Assembly: GCF_013141915.1 (NCBI RefSeq)
Contig: NZ_SROX01000001.1
Coordinates: forward strand, 434,001 to 498,000
DNA: 64,000 nucleotides
Origin: Cupriavidus necator
GTDB taxonomy: Bacteria; Pseudomonadota; Gammaproteobacteria; Burkholderiales; Burkholderiaceae
Reading direction: 5' to 3'
Both the position numbers and the translations under genes were made by a program. The notes beneath the pieces are model-generated. The model saw nothing but the letters and a program-made list of their open reading frames with translations, did not search any database and was not told where the DNA came from. Position 1 is the stretch's first letter, and the number at the start of each line of letters is the position of its first letter. Shown here one piece after another: positions 44,572 to 53,279 of this stretch.

Positions 44572-44600
44572 CTGATCAGTTTTTTAAAAAATCTACAATC
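44572..44600 (+). promoter_or_regulatory. Candidate capsule operon promoter
   Basis: CTGATC (44572-44577) and TACAAT (44595-44600) are 17 bases apart and sit in the AT-rich stretch with TTTTTTAAAAAA. A start near 44607 would give a leader of about 425 nt before kpsM. The -10 is good and the -35 is poor. In the rest of 44246-45031 I see the inverted repeat at 44708-44784 and the ops-like element at 44997; 44246-44500 shows nothing. Confidence 0.45.
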
Positions 44601-44707
44601 CCCTGCGAAGGCCGTTTGTTCAAGGCGGAAATCAAAGAAGTGCGGTGTAGTGCGACGTTGAAGTTCCGATGCGTTGAAGATCTAATGCAATTTATAGGGT
44701 AATTCTG

Positions 44708-44784
44708 ATTTTTGTGCTGGATATTGTGATCGTTTTTCTTGCTGCTTATTATTACGGGCTAGCATACGAGCGATCACAAAAATC
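44708..44784 (+). repeat. Inverted repeat in the capsule leader
   Basis: GATTTTTGTG (44708-44717) is the reverse complement of CACAAAAATC (44775-44784), and TTGTGATCG (44724-44732) of CGATCACAA (44771-44779). The right arm can thus pair with either left arm, forming alternative stems in the leader RNA. Confidence 0.45.
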
Positions 44785-44996
44785 GGATCGCAAAATTCTC
44801 AGAACACATCCCAATAATGAACGCAATAGTTGGCAATGGCGAAACGCCCATGGCGGACGGCCGCATGGCAGCCCCGCCGTTTCGCTGCTTGGCGGGCCGC
44901 CTTGATGGGTCGGCGCAACGTGATCGCAGTACGTGCATGGGAATCGCTTCCACCGCGCCAGGGAACCCTTGCCTCGACGTTGCCATGGGCGTCTGC

Positions 44997-45009
44997 CGCG
45001 GTAGCATGC
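44997..45009 (+). promoter_or_regulatory. ops-like element (RfaH-type recruitment site) before kpsM
   Basis: CGCGGTAGCATGC matches 11 of 13 bases of the enterobacterial ops element GGCGGTAGCGTGC, including the GGTAGC core. It lies 23 bases before the kpsM ATG, at the end of a long leader, the place where JUMPstart/ops sites act in long capsule operons. Confidence 0.5.
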
Positions 45010-45031
45010 CTCATTGTCACGACATCCCGCG

Positions 45032-45823
45032 ATGAACCGGGCCCCGGTCCGATCGGACGTCTCCATTGCGTTTTCCGTCTGGCAAGCACTGTTCCTGCGC
45101 GAGGCCAGCGCTCGCCTGGCCGGGGCGCGCGCAGCCTGGATCTGGATCCTGCTTGAACCGGCGGCTCACATCATTTTCCTGATGGTGGTGTTCGGCGTGA
45201 TCAGGCATCAGGTCAGGCAGGACGCAAACATCGAAGTGTTCATCCTCGTCGGCGTGTGGGGATTTTTCCTGGTGCGGAATATCGCGCAACGGGGCATGGA
45301 AGCCATTAATGCCAACCACGCCTTGTTCTCATACCGGCAGGTACAGGCGGTCGACACCGTCCTGGTGCGCGCCACGGTCGAGGCGTTCCTGTATGTCATC
45401 GTCGGCGTCGTGCTGCTCACCGCCCTTGCGTTGCTTGACATCGATGTGGGTCCCGCCGACCCACTGCTCGTCATGTGGTCAGCGTTCCTGCTGTGGGCGT
45501 TCGGGCTGGGCCTGGGGCTGATGTGCTCCGTTATCGGCACGCTGTTGCCCGGCATGGGCAAGCTCATTCGCATCGTCTTCACGCCGCTCTACTTTTTGTC
45601 CGCGGTCATGTACTCGGTGTCGAGCATGCCCCGGGGGATGCGCGGCGTGGTGCTGGTCAACCCGATCACGCACGGCCTCGAAGCCATGCGCAGTGGCTGG
45701 TTTGCCGCCTACCACGGCGAAGCACATATCAGCCTGGGCTATCTGGGCTTCTGCGCGCTGGCCACGGTGTTCCTTGGCCTGGCCATGCATATGCGGTACG
45801 CAACCCGGCTGACCGCGCGATGA
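45032..45823 (+). CDS. kpsM: Capsule ABC transporter permease
   Basis: A 263-residue ABC-2 type permease with six predicted helices. LREASARLAGARAAWIWILLEPAAHI and the SMPRGMRGVVLVNPITHGLEAMR loop near the end are KpsM/Wzm-type. With KpsT it exports lipid-linked capsule across the inner membrane. The ATG at 45032 is preferred; a TTG 18 bases earlier is in frame. It begins the operon, and its stop overlaps the kpsT start. Confidence 0.93.
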   Translation: MNRAPVRSDVSIAFSVWQALFLREASARLAGARAAWIWILLEPAAHIIFLMVVFGVIRHQVRQDANIEVFILVGVWGFFLVRNIAQRGMEAINANHALFSYRQVQAVDTVLVRATVEAFLYVIVGVVLLTALALLDIDVGPADPLLVMWSAFLLWAFGLGLGLMCSVIGTLLPGMGKLIRIVFTPLYFLSAVMYSVSSMPRGMRGVVLVNPITHGLEAMRSGWFAAYHGEAHISLGYLGFCALATVFLGLAMHMRYATRLTAR

Positions 45824-46482
45824 TCGAGGTCACGGACGTCCATAAGCGCTACCGCACCACCCACGGCTCGAAGTGGGTGCTGCGGGGCGTGTCCCTCAAG
45901 ATTCCGCAGCACAGCCGGGTGGCGCTGATCGGGGCGAACGGCGCGGGCAAGTCGACCCTGCTGCGGCTGGTGGGCGGCATCGACCAGCCCAACCGCGGCA
46001 GCATCGTCCGCAACTGCCGGGTGTCGTGGCCCCTGGGCCTGAGCGGCGGGTTCCAGGGCTCGCTGAGCGGGCGCCAGAACACCAAGTTCGTCTGCCGCAT
46101 CCATGGCATCCACGTCGCGCTGGCGGAGAAGCTAGAGTTCGTGCGCGAGTTCTCGGAACTGCACGACGCCTTCGATGACCCGGTCAAGACCTATTCGTCG
46201 GGCATGCGCTCGCGGCTGGCATTCGCCATGTCGCTGGCCTTCGATTTCGATACGTATCTGGTGGATGAACTGACGGCCGTGGGCGACGCAGCGTTCCAGC
46301 GCAAATCGCAGCGGGCCTTCGAAGACCTCGCCGGCCGCGCGGGGCTGGTGATGGTCTCGCACAGCGAATCCACGCTGAAGAATTTCTGCCAGTCGGCAGC
46401 CTGGCTGCATCGGGGTCAGGCGCACTGGTTCGATTCAGTTGAAGAGGCGCTGCGCGCGTACAGGGACAGCATTCCAGCATGA
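45820..46482 (+). CDS. kpsT: Capsule ABC transporter ATPase
   Basis: A 220-residue ATPase. Walker A is GANGAGKST (residues 38-46), the signature loop is YSSGMRSRLAFA and Walker B is TYLVDELTAVGD. The protein lacks the C-terminal carbohydrate-binding domain seen in Wzt, so polymer is recognised in the group 2 manner, independent of the repeat unit. The ATG overlaps kpsM, and the stop overlaps kpsE. Confidence 0.95.
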   Translation: MIEVTDVHKRYRTTHGSKWVLRGVSLKIPQHSRVALIGANGAGKSTLLRLVGGIDQPNRGSIVRNCRVSWPLGLSGGFQGSLSGRQNTKFVCRIHGIHVALAEKLEFVREFSELHDAFDDPVKTYSSGMRSRLAFAMSLAFDFDTYLVDELTAVGDAAFQRKSQRAFEDLAGRAGLVMVSHSESTLKNFCQSAAWLHRGQAHWFDSVEEALRAYRDSIPA

Positions 46483-47612
46483 TGAAGACGATTACGTCGG
46501 GCGCCGCAGGGCAGCTCGGGCGACGGACAGCCGTGAACACCCTGAACCGGATCTGGCAGGTGGCCGTGGTCGCCTGCCTGCTTGCTGTGGTGTACTGGAG
46601 CGTGATCGCGTCTGACCTGTACGTGTCGGAAGCGCGCGTGGTGGTGGAGCGCAGCGACGGCGTGGGCGCCAGCGCGGCAGATTTCACTTCGTTGCTGGTC
46701 GGCAATACCGCCCCCCAGGACTTGCTGCTGCTGCGCGAGTATCTGCTATCGGCGGACATGCTCAAGAAGCTCGACACCAAGCTGGGGCTGCGCAAGCACT
46801 ACGCGGACAAGGGCCGGGATCCGCTGTCGCGCTTGTGGTTCGAGGATGCTTCGCTCGAGCGTTTCCATGATTACTACCTGAAACGCGTCAGCGTCGAATA
46901 CGATGACTTCGCACGCGTCCTGGTGATCCGGGTCCAGGCCTACACCTCGGAGATGGCACACGCCATCGCGCAGGCGCTGGTCGCCGACGGCGAACGATTC
47001 ATGAACGAGATGACGCATCGAATCGCCAGCGAGCAGGTGGTCTATATCGAGAAACAGGTACACGACCAGGGCGAACGACTGAAGGCGGCTCGCCAGGCGC
47101 TGGTTGCCTACCAGAACGCCAATGGCCTGGTGTCGCCGCGCGGCGAGGTGGAAAGCCTGTCCACCGTGGTCGCCAATGCCGAGGCCACCCTGGCCGAACT
47201 GCACGTCAAGCGCAATTCGCTCAAGGACGTGTTCACGCCGCAGTCGCCGGCGATCCAGCAGATCGACGCGCAGATTGCCGCCGTTGAGCGCCAGATGGCA
47301 GAGCAGCGCGGCCGCATGATCTCGACCAAGGGCCGCGGCCTGAACCGCGTGGTGGAAGAACACGACCGCCTGCAGGCCGCCGCCGAATTTGCCTTCGACA
47401 TCTATAAGACCGCGATCGGCGCCCTGGAGAAGGCCCGCATCGAGGCCACGCGCAAGCTCAAGAACGTAGCGGTCGTGCAGAGCCCGACCCGGCCGGAGTA
47501 CCCGCTCCAGCCCCGGCGGATCTACAACATCGTGGTGTTCGTCCTGATGACGCTGATGCTGTCAGGCGTCGTGCAACTGCTCTGCGCCATCATCCGCGAC
47601 CACCGGGACTAG
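46479..47612 (+). CDS. kpsE: Capsule export inner-membrane/periplasmic adaptor (PCP-3)
   Basis: A 377-residue polysaccharide co-polymerase of the KpsE/CtrB type. Transmembrane helices near residues 22-45 (IWQVAVVACLLAVVYWSVI) and 350-372 (IVVFVLMTLMLSGVVQLL) flank a long periplasmic coiled-coil region. The PxxP-like PTRPEYPLQPRR before the second helix is typical. It links the ABC transporter to the KpsD pore. The ATG overlaps the kpsT stop (ATGA). Confidence 0.92.
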   Translation: MMKTITSGAAGQLGRRTAVNTLNRIWQVAVVACLLAVVYWSVIASDLYVSEARVVVERSDGVGASAADFTSLLVGNTAPQDLLLLREYLLSADMLKKLDTKLGLRKHYADKGRDPLSRLWFEDASLERFHDYYLKRVSVEYDDFARVLVIRVQAYTSEMAHAIAQALVADGERFMNEMTHRIASEQVVYIEKQVHDQGERLKAARQALVAYQNANGLVSPRGEVESLSTVVANAEATLAELHVKRNSLKDVFTPQSPAIQQIDAQIAAVERQMAEQRGRMISTKGRGLNRVVEEHDRLQAAAEFAFDIYKTAIGALEKARIEATRKLKNVAVVQSPTRPEYPLQPRRIYNIVVFVLMTLMLSGVVQLLCAIIRDHRD

Positions 47613-47615
47613 TCC

Positions 47616-49370
47616 ATGCTCCGAAGAATCCTTGCTATAGCGGTCGCCGCGACCAGCCTGGCCGGTGCCCCCGGTGCGCATGCCCAGGGCGGCATGCGGC
47701 TGTCGCGATCGGCCGCCGCCGGCCAGATGGAGTACGCCGCGCTGGCGGCGCAAGGCGCTACCACGCCCGGCGGCGGCGTCATCAGCAATCCCGAGGCGAT
47801 GGGCGCCGTGGCAAACATCCCGGCACGTGCCGACACGCCGCTGCCAGACAGCGCGCCGCAGAACAACGACTACACCGCCAACATGGCCAGCGATGCCTTT
47901 GGCGCGCAGCTGTTCACCGGCGCTTTCAGCCGCGACAGTGCTTCCATCTTCAATCCCAGCCATGTCATCTCCGTTGGCGATCGCATCCAGCTGCGCATCT
48001 GGAACGGATACAACGTCGATACTGTGCTGACCGTCGACGCTGGCGGCAATATTGTCCTGCCAGAAGTGGGGCCGTTCCGCGTGCAGGGCATTACCAATGG
48101 CAATCTCCAGACCGCGGTCGGCAACGCATTGCGCCGCGTGTTCGCCAGCAAGGTGTCGATCTACGCCAGCCTGCTGGCGGCGCAGCCGGTGCGCGCTTAC
48201 GTCACCGGCGCGGTGCGCCGCCCCGGCATGTACGACGGCACCTCCAGCGACAGCGTGCTGCGCTACCTCGACCAGGCCGGAGGCATCGACCCTGACCGCG
48301 GCTCCTTCCTCGACGTGGCGATCAAGCGCGGCAACCAGACGCTGGAAGTCGTCAATCTCTATGACTTCCTGCTCAAGGGCGACCTGGCCTCGCGGCAGTT
48401 GAACAATGGCGACGTCATCTTCGTCCAGTCGCGCCACAAGACCGTCAAGGTCAGTGGCTTGGCGGAGAACCCCAAGCGCTTTGAATTCCTCGGCGAACAG
48501 GCCACGCTCGACCAGGTCATGCGCCTGGCCCAACCGCTGCCCGAAGCCACCAACGTCCGCGTGGTGCGCAATACCGGCACGGTGCGCAACGTCGAGTACT
48601 TCCCGATCTCGCAGGGCAACCAGATCGACCTGCGCAACGGCGACGAAATCGAGTTCACCGCCGACAAGCGGCCGGGGACCATCACCGTCCGCGTGGAAGG
48701 CGAGCACACCGGCCCGCAGGAATACGTGCTGCCATATGGCAGCCGTATGGGTCAGTTGCTCAGCCAGTTGCATTTCACACAGGAGTCCGATGCGGAAAGC
48801 CTCCAGCTCTTCCGCCAGAGCGTGAAGACGCGGCAGAAAAGGCTGCTCGGTACCACCCTCAAGAGCCTGGAATCCAGCGTGCTGACCGCGCGTTCCGGCA
48901 CGGCCGAAGAGGCCCAGCTGCGCAGGGAAGAAGCGGCACTGGTGCTGCAGTGGGTAGAGCGCGCCAAGAAGATCGAGCCGTCGGGGCAGACGCTGATCGC
49001 GAAACCGACCACTCGCAATGATTTGCTCTTGGAAAACGGCGACATCCTGCGTGTGCCAGTCAAGGACGGGCTAGTCCTGGTCAGCGGGGAAGTGCTGTTC
49101 CCCAATGCGGTTGCGTATGACCAGAGCCTGGGCCTGGATGACTTTATCCAGCAGGCCGGCGGTTTCTCGCAGAACGCGGATACGTCGCGAGTCATCATTG
49201 CCCATCGGGACGGGAGTTTCTCGGATGGCAAGAAGGATGATGCGGTGAGGGCGGGCGACGAGATCATGGTGTTGCCGAAGGTGGATTTCAAGACGCGGCA
49301 GTTTGCCAAGGACGTGTTCCAGATTCTTTATCAGATTGCGATTAGTGCGAAGGTCGTGCTGGGGCTATAA
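47616..49370 (+). CDS. kpsD: Capsule polysaccharide export outer-membrane protein
   Basis: A 584-residue protein with a Sec signal peptide (cleavage near AHAQ, residue 24). Residues about 115-210 form the PES domain (ISVGDRIQLRIWNGYNVDTV, GNIVLPEVGPFRVQGIT), followed by SLBB-type domains (VYVTGAVRRPGMY-like AYVTGAVRRPGMYDG, then KVSGLAENPKRFEFLG and VSGEVLFPNAVAYDQ). The length matches E. coli KpsD. No lipobox is visible. It forms the periplasmic and outer-membrane part of the export channel with KpsE. Confidence 0.93.
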   Translation: MLRRILAIAVAATSLAGAPGAHAQGGMRLSRSAAAGQMEYAALAAQGATTPGGGVISNPEAMGAVANIPARADTPLPDSAPQNNDYTANMASDAFGAQLFTGAFSRDSASIFNPSHVISVGDRIQLRIWNGYNVDTVLTVDAGGNIVLPEVGPFRVQGITNGNLQTAVGNALRRVFASKVSIYASLLAAQPVRAYVTGAVRRPGMYDGTSSDSVLRYLDQAGGIDPDRGSFLDVAIKRGNQTLEVVNLYDFLLKGDLASRQLNNGDVIFVQSRHKTVKVSGLAENPKRFEFLGEQATLDQVMRLAQPLPEATNVRVVRNTGTVRNVEYFPISQGNQIDLRNGDEIEFTADKRPGTITVRVEGEHTGPQEYVLPYGSRMGQLLSQLHFTQESDAESLQLFRQSVKTRQKRLLGTTLKSLESSVLTARSGTAEEAQLRREEAALVLQWVERAKKIEPSGQTLIAKPTTRNDLLLENGDILRVPVKDGLVLVSGEVLFPNAVAYDQSLGLDDFIQQAGGFSQNADTSRVIIAHRDGSFSDGKKDDAVRAGDEIMVLPKVDFKTRQFAKDVFQILYQIAISAKVVLGL

Positions 49371-49372
49371 GA

Positions 49373-51601
49373 ATGCATGCTAACGAAAAGAAACTCACTG
49401 TTGCAATACCGGTCCGCTGGGCGAGCGAACGTTCGGATCTCCTCGAGCGCCTGACGTTCGCAAGGATGGATACCGATTTGCCCGCCGAGGTTGAAATTCT
49501 GGTCATCGATGAGGGCTCCCCGCGTGATCTTGCCGATCGGCTCGTGGCCGAATGCAGAAAGCACGGCTATGCCTACCATCGGCTGGAGACGGAGCACTTG
49601 CCATTTTCGATAGGGCGTGCACGCAACGCGGCGGCGCAGTGTGGCTTGTCCGACTATCTCATGTTCCAGGATGTCGACCTCATGCCCTATATCGGCTTCT
49701 ACCGCGATGTCTTGCGCGAAGCTGATGTCAATGGGCTTGATGAGTCGGTCGACAATTTTCTGATGTTCGGCGTGATCTACCTGACCGAAGCCGCTACCCA
49801 GGATTTCCGCCAGATGGCGCCCGGCTTGCGCCGGCAAAAGTATATTCAACTGCTGTTGCAGAACGACCCGTCGGCAATCGAGAAATTCTCGACCGGGACT
49901 TCGGTCACGGTCTGGCGGCGCGACTATTTCCTTGCTACCGGCGGCAATGATCCCGATTTCAATGGCTGGGGCTATGAAGACCTGGAGTACGCGTGTCGTG
50001 CCATTCGGCGGAGAAAGAAATTTCCGTTGCCATCCGAGTTTGCCCTGGACTATCGGAACTTCCAGTCCATCGTCGAGTACAAGGGGTGGAAGAGCATTTA
50101 TCGGCTGTTTGGCGACATGACTTTTCAGAAAGGCATGGTGCTGTTTCACGCCTGGCATCCGGTTGAGCAAAGAAGTGACTACATGGCCGCCAAGGCCCGG
50201 AATCGCCAGCTGTTTGAGAGGAAGCTGGCTGACTTCAGGGACAAGGAGCTTGAGCCGGATCCGCTGCCCATGCATGGGAGCGGGAAGTCCCTGGTGCTGA
50301 GAAACAATGTCTGGGTGACGAATCGCTGGGTTGCTCCATTCCTGGGTGAAATTGTTCATATCGATGAGGACTATCTGCCTGCGGACACCTTCATGGAGTT
50401 CCTGCAGGAGTCCGGGTTCGACCGCGTGGTGTTTCACAACCCGTATGCCAATTCCCGGATGAAAGCGCTTTACGAGCTGGTTCGCGCAAACCGGTTTCCG
50501 TTCCTGGTGGTCGAGCGAGGGGCATTGCCGGACTCAGTGTTCTTCGACCCCTGCGGGTTCAATGCCGACAGTGCCAGTTATTTGCCGGCGAAATGGGACA
50601 AGGCGCTTTCGGATGAAAAAAGAAACATCACCCTTCAGTACATCCAGGGGGCCGTAAGCGACGAAGATTCGCTCGAGGCGCAGTCGGCCAGGCTTGGGGC
50701 CACGGCGCTGCGCAGGAAGTTGAAGATCGGCCGTGGCAAGAAGGTATTGGTGGCCTTCTTGCAGCGTCCTACGGATACCGTCATCGAGAACTTCATGGGG
50801 ACGATGGGAGCTTACGGGAATTTTCTTCGTTTGCTTGCCAGGCTTCCTTTCGCCCTGCGAGCGGATTGGGAGTTGCTCGTAAAGCAGCACCCGTTGGAGA
50901 CGGAGGTCGTCAACATCCCGGGTGCCACGAATGTCGATCAATACAATACCAAGGATCTGCTGGACTTGTGCGATGCCATGATCACAGTGAACTCCGGTGT
51001 TGGGGTGCTTGGGCTTGCGTTTGGCAAACCGGTCCTTCATTGCGGGCAGGCATTCTATGGTAGCGCCGGCCTCGCACATCAGGTGCTCGATGAGAGCGAG
51101 GTTGTTGCGGCATTGAACAATTTAAAACCTGATTTTGAAAAATCACTGCGTTTCCTGAGCTACTTGGTTAACGATTTCTATTCATTCGGGAAATTCAAAA
51201 CGCGGAAAGTGAAGTGGCACGATGGGTCGTTGATGACGGCTACCACCGCGATCGACTTCTACAAGATTCGTTTTCCCGGGCGTCCTGAAATGACCAGGAC
51301 GCTTAGGTCAGCGGTGGAGGTGTCATCCGGCTCAGTCTTGTTTGATCGCTATCGCGCTGCCTTGGCGCGGGTTCCTGCCCCTGCCACAGCAAAGGTCAGC
51401 AAGGAAGTGGTGGCACATCCTGCGCCAGTGCGAACCGAGGTATCGAAGCCAGTGCGCCCCGCGCCCCAGCCGGCGCCGGCAAAGCCGAAGCCGTCGTGGC
51501 GGAGAAAAGCCAAGAAGCTGCTCAGCAATCCGGTCATGTTCTTACGCGATTCGAGGCATGCGGTATTCAGGGCAATCGGTGATCGCGTCATTGTCAAATA
51601 G
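49373..51601 (+). CDS. Fusion glycosyltransferase: GT-A domain plus KpsC-like domain (capsule polymerase candidate)
   Basis: A 742-residue protein. Residues 1-300 are a GT-A galactosyltransferase-like domain: the metal motif is MFQDVDLMPY (Asp100, Asp102) and the catalytic GWGYEDLEYACRA carries Glu202-Asp203, as in chondroitin-synthase type transferases. Residues about 340-620 resemble the Kdo-transferase modules of KpsC: VERGALPDSVFFDPCGFN, LLVKQHPLE and TVNSGVGVLGLAFGKPV then FYGSAG. A Pro/Lys-rich linker leads to WRRKAKKLLSNPVMFLRDSR, a basic amphipathic tail common on capsule polymerases. It is the only polymer-building transferase in the locus. Base composition is slightly more AT-rich than the kps genes. 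Confidence 0.72.
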   Translation: MHANEKKLTVAIPVRWASERSDLLERLTFARMDTDLPAEVEILVIDEGSPRDLADRLVAECRKHGYAYHRLETEHLPFSIGRARNAAAQCGLSDYLMFQDVDLMPYIGFYRDVLREADVNGLDESVDNFLMFGVIYLTEAATQDFRQMAPGLRRQKYIQLLLQNDPSAIEKFSTGTSVTVWRRDYFLATGGNDPDFNGWGYEDLEYACRAIRRRKKFPLPSEFALDYRNFQSIVEYKGWKSIYRLFGDMTFQKGMVLFHAWHPVEQRSDYMAAKARNRQLFERKLADFRDKELEPDPLPMHGSGKSLVLRNNVWVTNRWVAPFLGEIVHIDEDYLPADTFMEFLQESGFDRVVFHNPYANSRMKALYELVRANRFPFLVVERGALPDSVFFDPCGFNADSASYLPAKWDKALSDEKRNITLQYIQGAVSDEDSLEAQSARLGATALRRKLKIGRGKKVLVAFLQRPTDTVIENFMGTMGAYGNFLRLLARLPFALRADWELLVKQHPLETEVVNIPGATNVDQYNTKDLLDLCDAMITVNSGVGVLGLAFGKPVLHCGQAFYGSAGLAHQVLDESEVVAALNNLKPDFEKSLRFLSYLVNDFYSFGKFKTRKVKWHDGSLMTATTAIDFYKIRFPGRPEMTRTLRSAVEVSSGSVLFDRYRAALARVPAPATAKVSKEVVAHPAPVRTEVSKPVRPAPQPAPAKPKPSWRRKAKKLLSNPVMFLRDSRHAVFRAIGDRVIVK

Positions 51602-51613
51602 GGGGAGCAGGTC

Positions 51614-52222
51614 ATGGAAGGGGTTCATCTCGAGGATGCCGGAGCAGATAACATGGTGGACTTGTCCGGCGCGGAGCGATGCGTAAATTGCGAATTCATC
51701 ATCACGGGGGACAACAACAGGATCGTCGTCGGTCAAGGCGCCGTCCTGGTCAACGTCAGGATGCAATTGCTGAGCAATGGGAATGCCGTGGAGATCGGGG
51801 CCGATTGCAGAATCACTGCTTCGCTGATCATGAAGCTGGTGGACAATAATTCCCTCGTGATCGGTGCAGCCACAACTATTGGCGGCTGCAACTTTATCTG
51901 TGGCGAGGGAACCGCCATATCGGTTGGCCATGATTGCATGCTGGCATGGAACCTCGAGATAAGAACCACCGATTCCCACGCCATCATTGATGCAGTCACG
52001 GGAGAGAGGATTAACCCGGCCGCGGATATTGTCATCGAGGATCATGTCTGGATCGGCGCGCATGCCACCATCCTGAAGGGATCCCATATCGGCCGCGACA
52101 GCGTTGTGTCAATCCGTTCGGTCGTGACAGACAAATTCCATGAACCGGGTCTTGTGCTTGGCGGGGCGCCGGCCAGGAAATTGCGGACCGGTATCAATTG
52201 GCAACGGCCATTACTGGGTTAA
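51614..52222 (+). CDS. Left-handed beta-helix acyltransferase (capsule modification)
   Basis: A 202-residue hexapeptide-repeat protein. Imperfect (L/I/V)G-x4 turns run through NRIVVGQGAVLVN, GNAVEIGADCRI and NSLVIGAATTIGGC. The catalytic His is in IRTTDSHAIID, and the C-terminal VWIGAHATILKGSHIGRDSVV and GGAPARKL are typical of LbetaH acetyltransferases. It lies in the serotype region between the polymerase candidate and kpsF, so it probably O- or N-acetylates the capsule. Confidence 0.85.
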   Translation: MEGVHLEDAGADNMVDLSGAERCVNCEFIITGDNNRIVVGQGAVLVNVRMQLLSNGNAVEIGADCRITASLIMKLVDNNSLVIGAATTIGGCNFICGEGTAISVGHDCMLAWNLEIRTTDSHAIIDAVTGERINPAADIVIEDHVWIGAHATILKGSHIGRDSVVSIRSVVTDKFHEPGLVLGGAPARKLRTGINWQRPLLG

Positions 52223-52316
52223 GTCGTTTGCGCCGCTTGCAATCGAATATTTGGTTCGGTGTGTCGCCTGTGCGCAATGACTGGGCCGTATGAACAGTAG
52301 GGAATGCGAGAGAACG

Positions 52317-53279
52317 ATGACTGAAGTCATTGCCCTGGCACGCAACGTCGTTGCCACCGAAATCCGGGCGCTGGACCGCATGTCCGGCCGCATTGATGCG
52401 GGATTTGAAGGGGCGGTCGAGATCATTCTGCAAGCCCGTGGCCGGGTGGTGGTGGTCGGCATGGGCAAGTCTGGCTTGATCGGAAAGAAGATCGCCGCGA
52501 CCATGGCGTCGACCGGTACACCGGCGTTTTTTGTGCATCCGGGAGAAGCCTTCCATGGCGATCTCGGCATGATCAAGCCGATCGATGTGGTGCTGATGAT
52601 CTCGAACAGTGGGGAGACGGAAGAACTGATTCGTATCCTGCCGTTTCTCGAGCATCAGAAGAATCCGGCGATCGCGATGACGGGGAAGGTGCATTCGACG
52701 CTGGCGCGGCACGCGGATGTGGTGCTGGACGTCTCGGTCGAGCGCGAGGCGTGCAACAACAACCTGGCGCCGACCAGCTCCACCACCGCAACGCTGGTGA
52801 TGGGCGACGCCCTTGCCATCGTGCTTTCGGTCAAGCGCCGCTTCCAGCCTGAAGACTTCGCCCGCTTCCACCCGGGCGGAAGCTTGGGGCGCAAGCTCCT
52901 GACCCGCGTTGCCGATGTCATGCACAAGGAAAACCTGCCGGTTTGTCCCCCGGACGCTTCGTTCCGCGACGTGGTGCATGTCATCAACCGGGGTCGCCTG
53001 GGCATGGCGCTGGTGATGGAGGGCACCCAGTTGCAGGGCGTTATCACGGATGGCGACGTGCGGCGCGCCTTTGACTCTGACCGCGACTACAAGGCGATCG
53101 TGGCCAGTCATATCATGTCCGCCGATCCCAAGACTGTTTCGCCGGACGAACGTTTTGCCGATGCCGAGGCGCGCATCCATGCCGCCAGGATCGGCGCGCT
53201 GGTGGTGAAGGATGAAGCGGACCGCGTCGTCGGCATCCTGCAAATTCATGATCTGGGCAGTGATGGGCCTGCCGGCTGA
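52317..53279 (+). CDS. kpsF: Arabinose-5-phosphate isomerase
   Basis: A 320-residue KdsD/KpsF enzyme that makes D-arabinose 5-phosphate, the first step to Kdo. The SIS domain shows VVVVGMGKSGLIGKKIAATM, STGTPAFFVHPGEAFHGDLG and SNSGETEE. Two CBS domains follow (VADVMHKENLPVCPPDASF, IVASHIMSADPKTVSPDERF). The start at 52317 follows GAGAG; an ATG 27 bases upstream is in frame. Its end overlaps the kpsC start. Confidence 0.95.
   Translation: MTEVIALARNVVATEIRALDRMSGRIDAGFEGAVEIILQARGRVVVVGMGKSGLIGKKIAATMASTGTPAFFVHPGEAFHGDLGMIKPIDVVLMISNSGETEELIRILPFLEHQKNPAIAMTGKVHSTLARHADVVLDVSVEREACNNNLAPTSSTTATLVMGDALAIVLSVKRRFQPEDFARFHPGGSLGRKLLTRVADVMHKENLPVCPPDASFRDVVHVINRGRLGMALVMEGTQLQGVITDGDVRRAFDSDRDYKAIVASHIMSADPKTVSPDERFADAEARIHAARIGALVVKDEADRVVGILQIHDLGSDGPAG

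Noticed and set aside
44714-44905. A 63-codon GTG frame with a hydrophobic start (LDIVIVFLAAYYYG)
   Set aside because: It lies in the capsule leader, has no ribosome site and its second half is low-complexity; I treat it as chance within AT-rich regulatory DNA.
49373-52222. Slightly AT-richer DNA as a sign of a mobile island
   Set aside because: No integrase, transposase, att-like repeats or tRNA flank it. A composition shift in the serotype region of a capsule locus is normal and does not show a mobile element.
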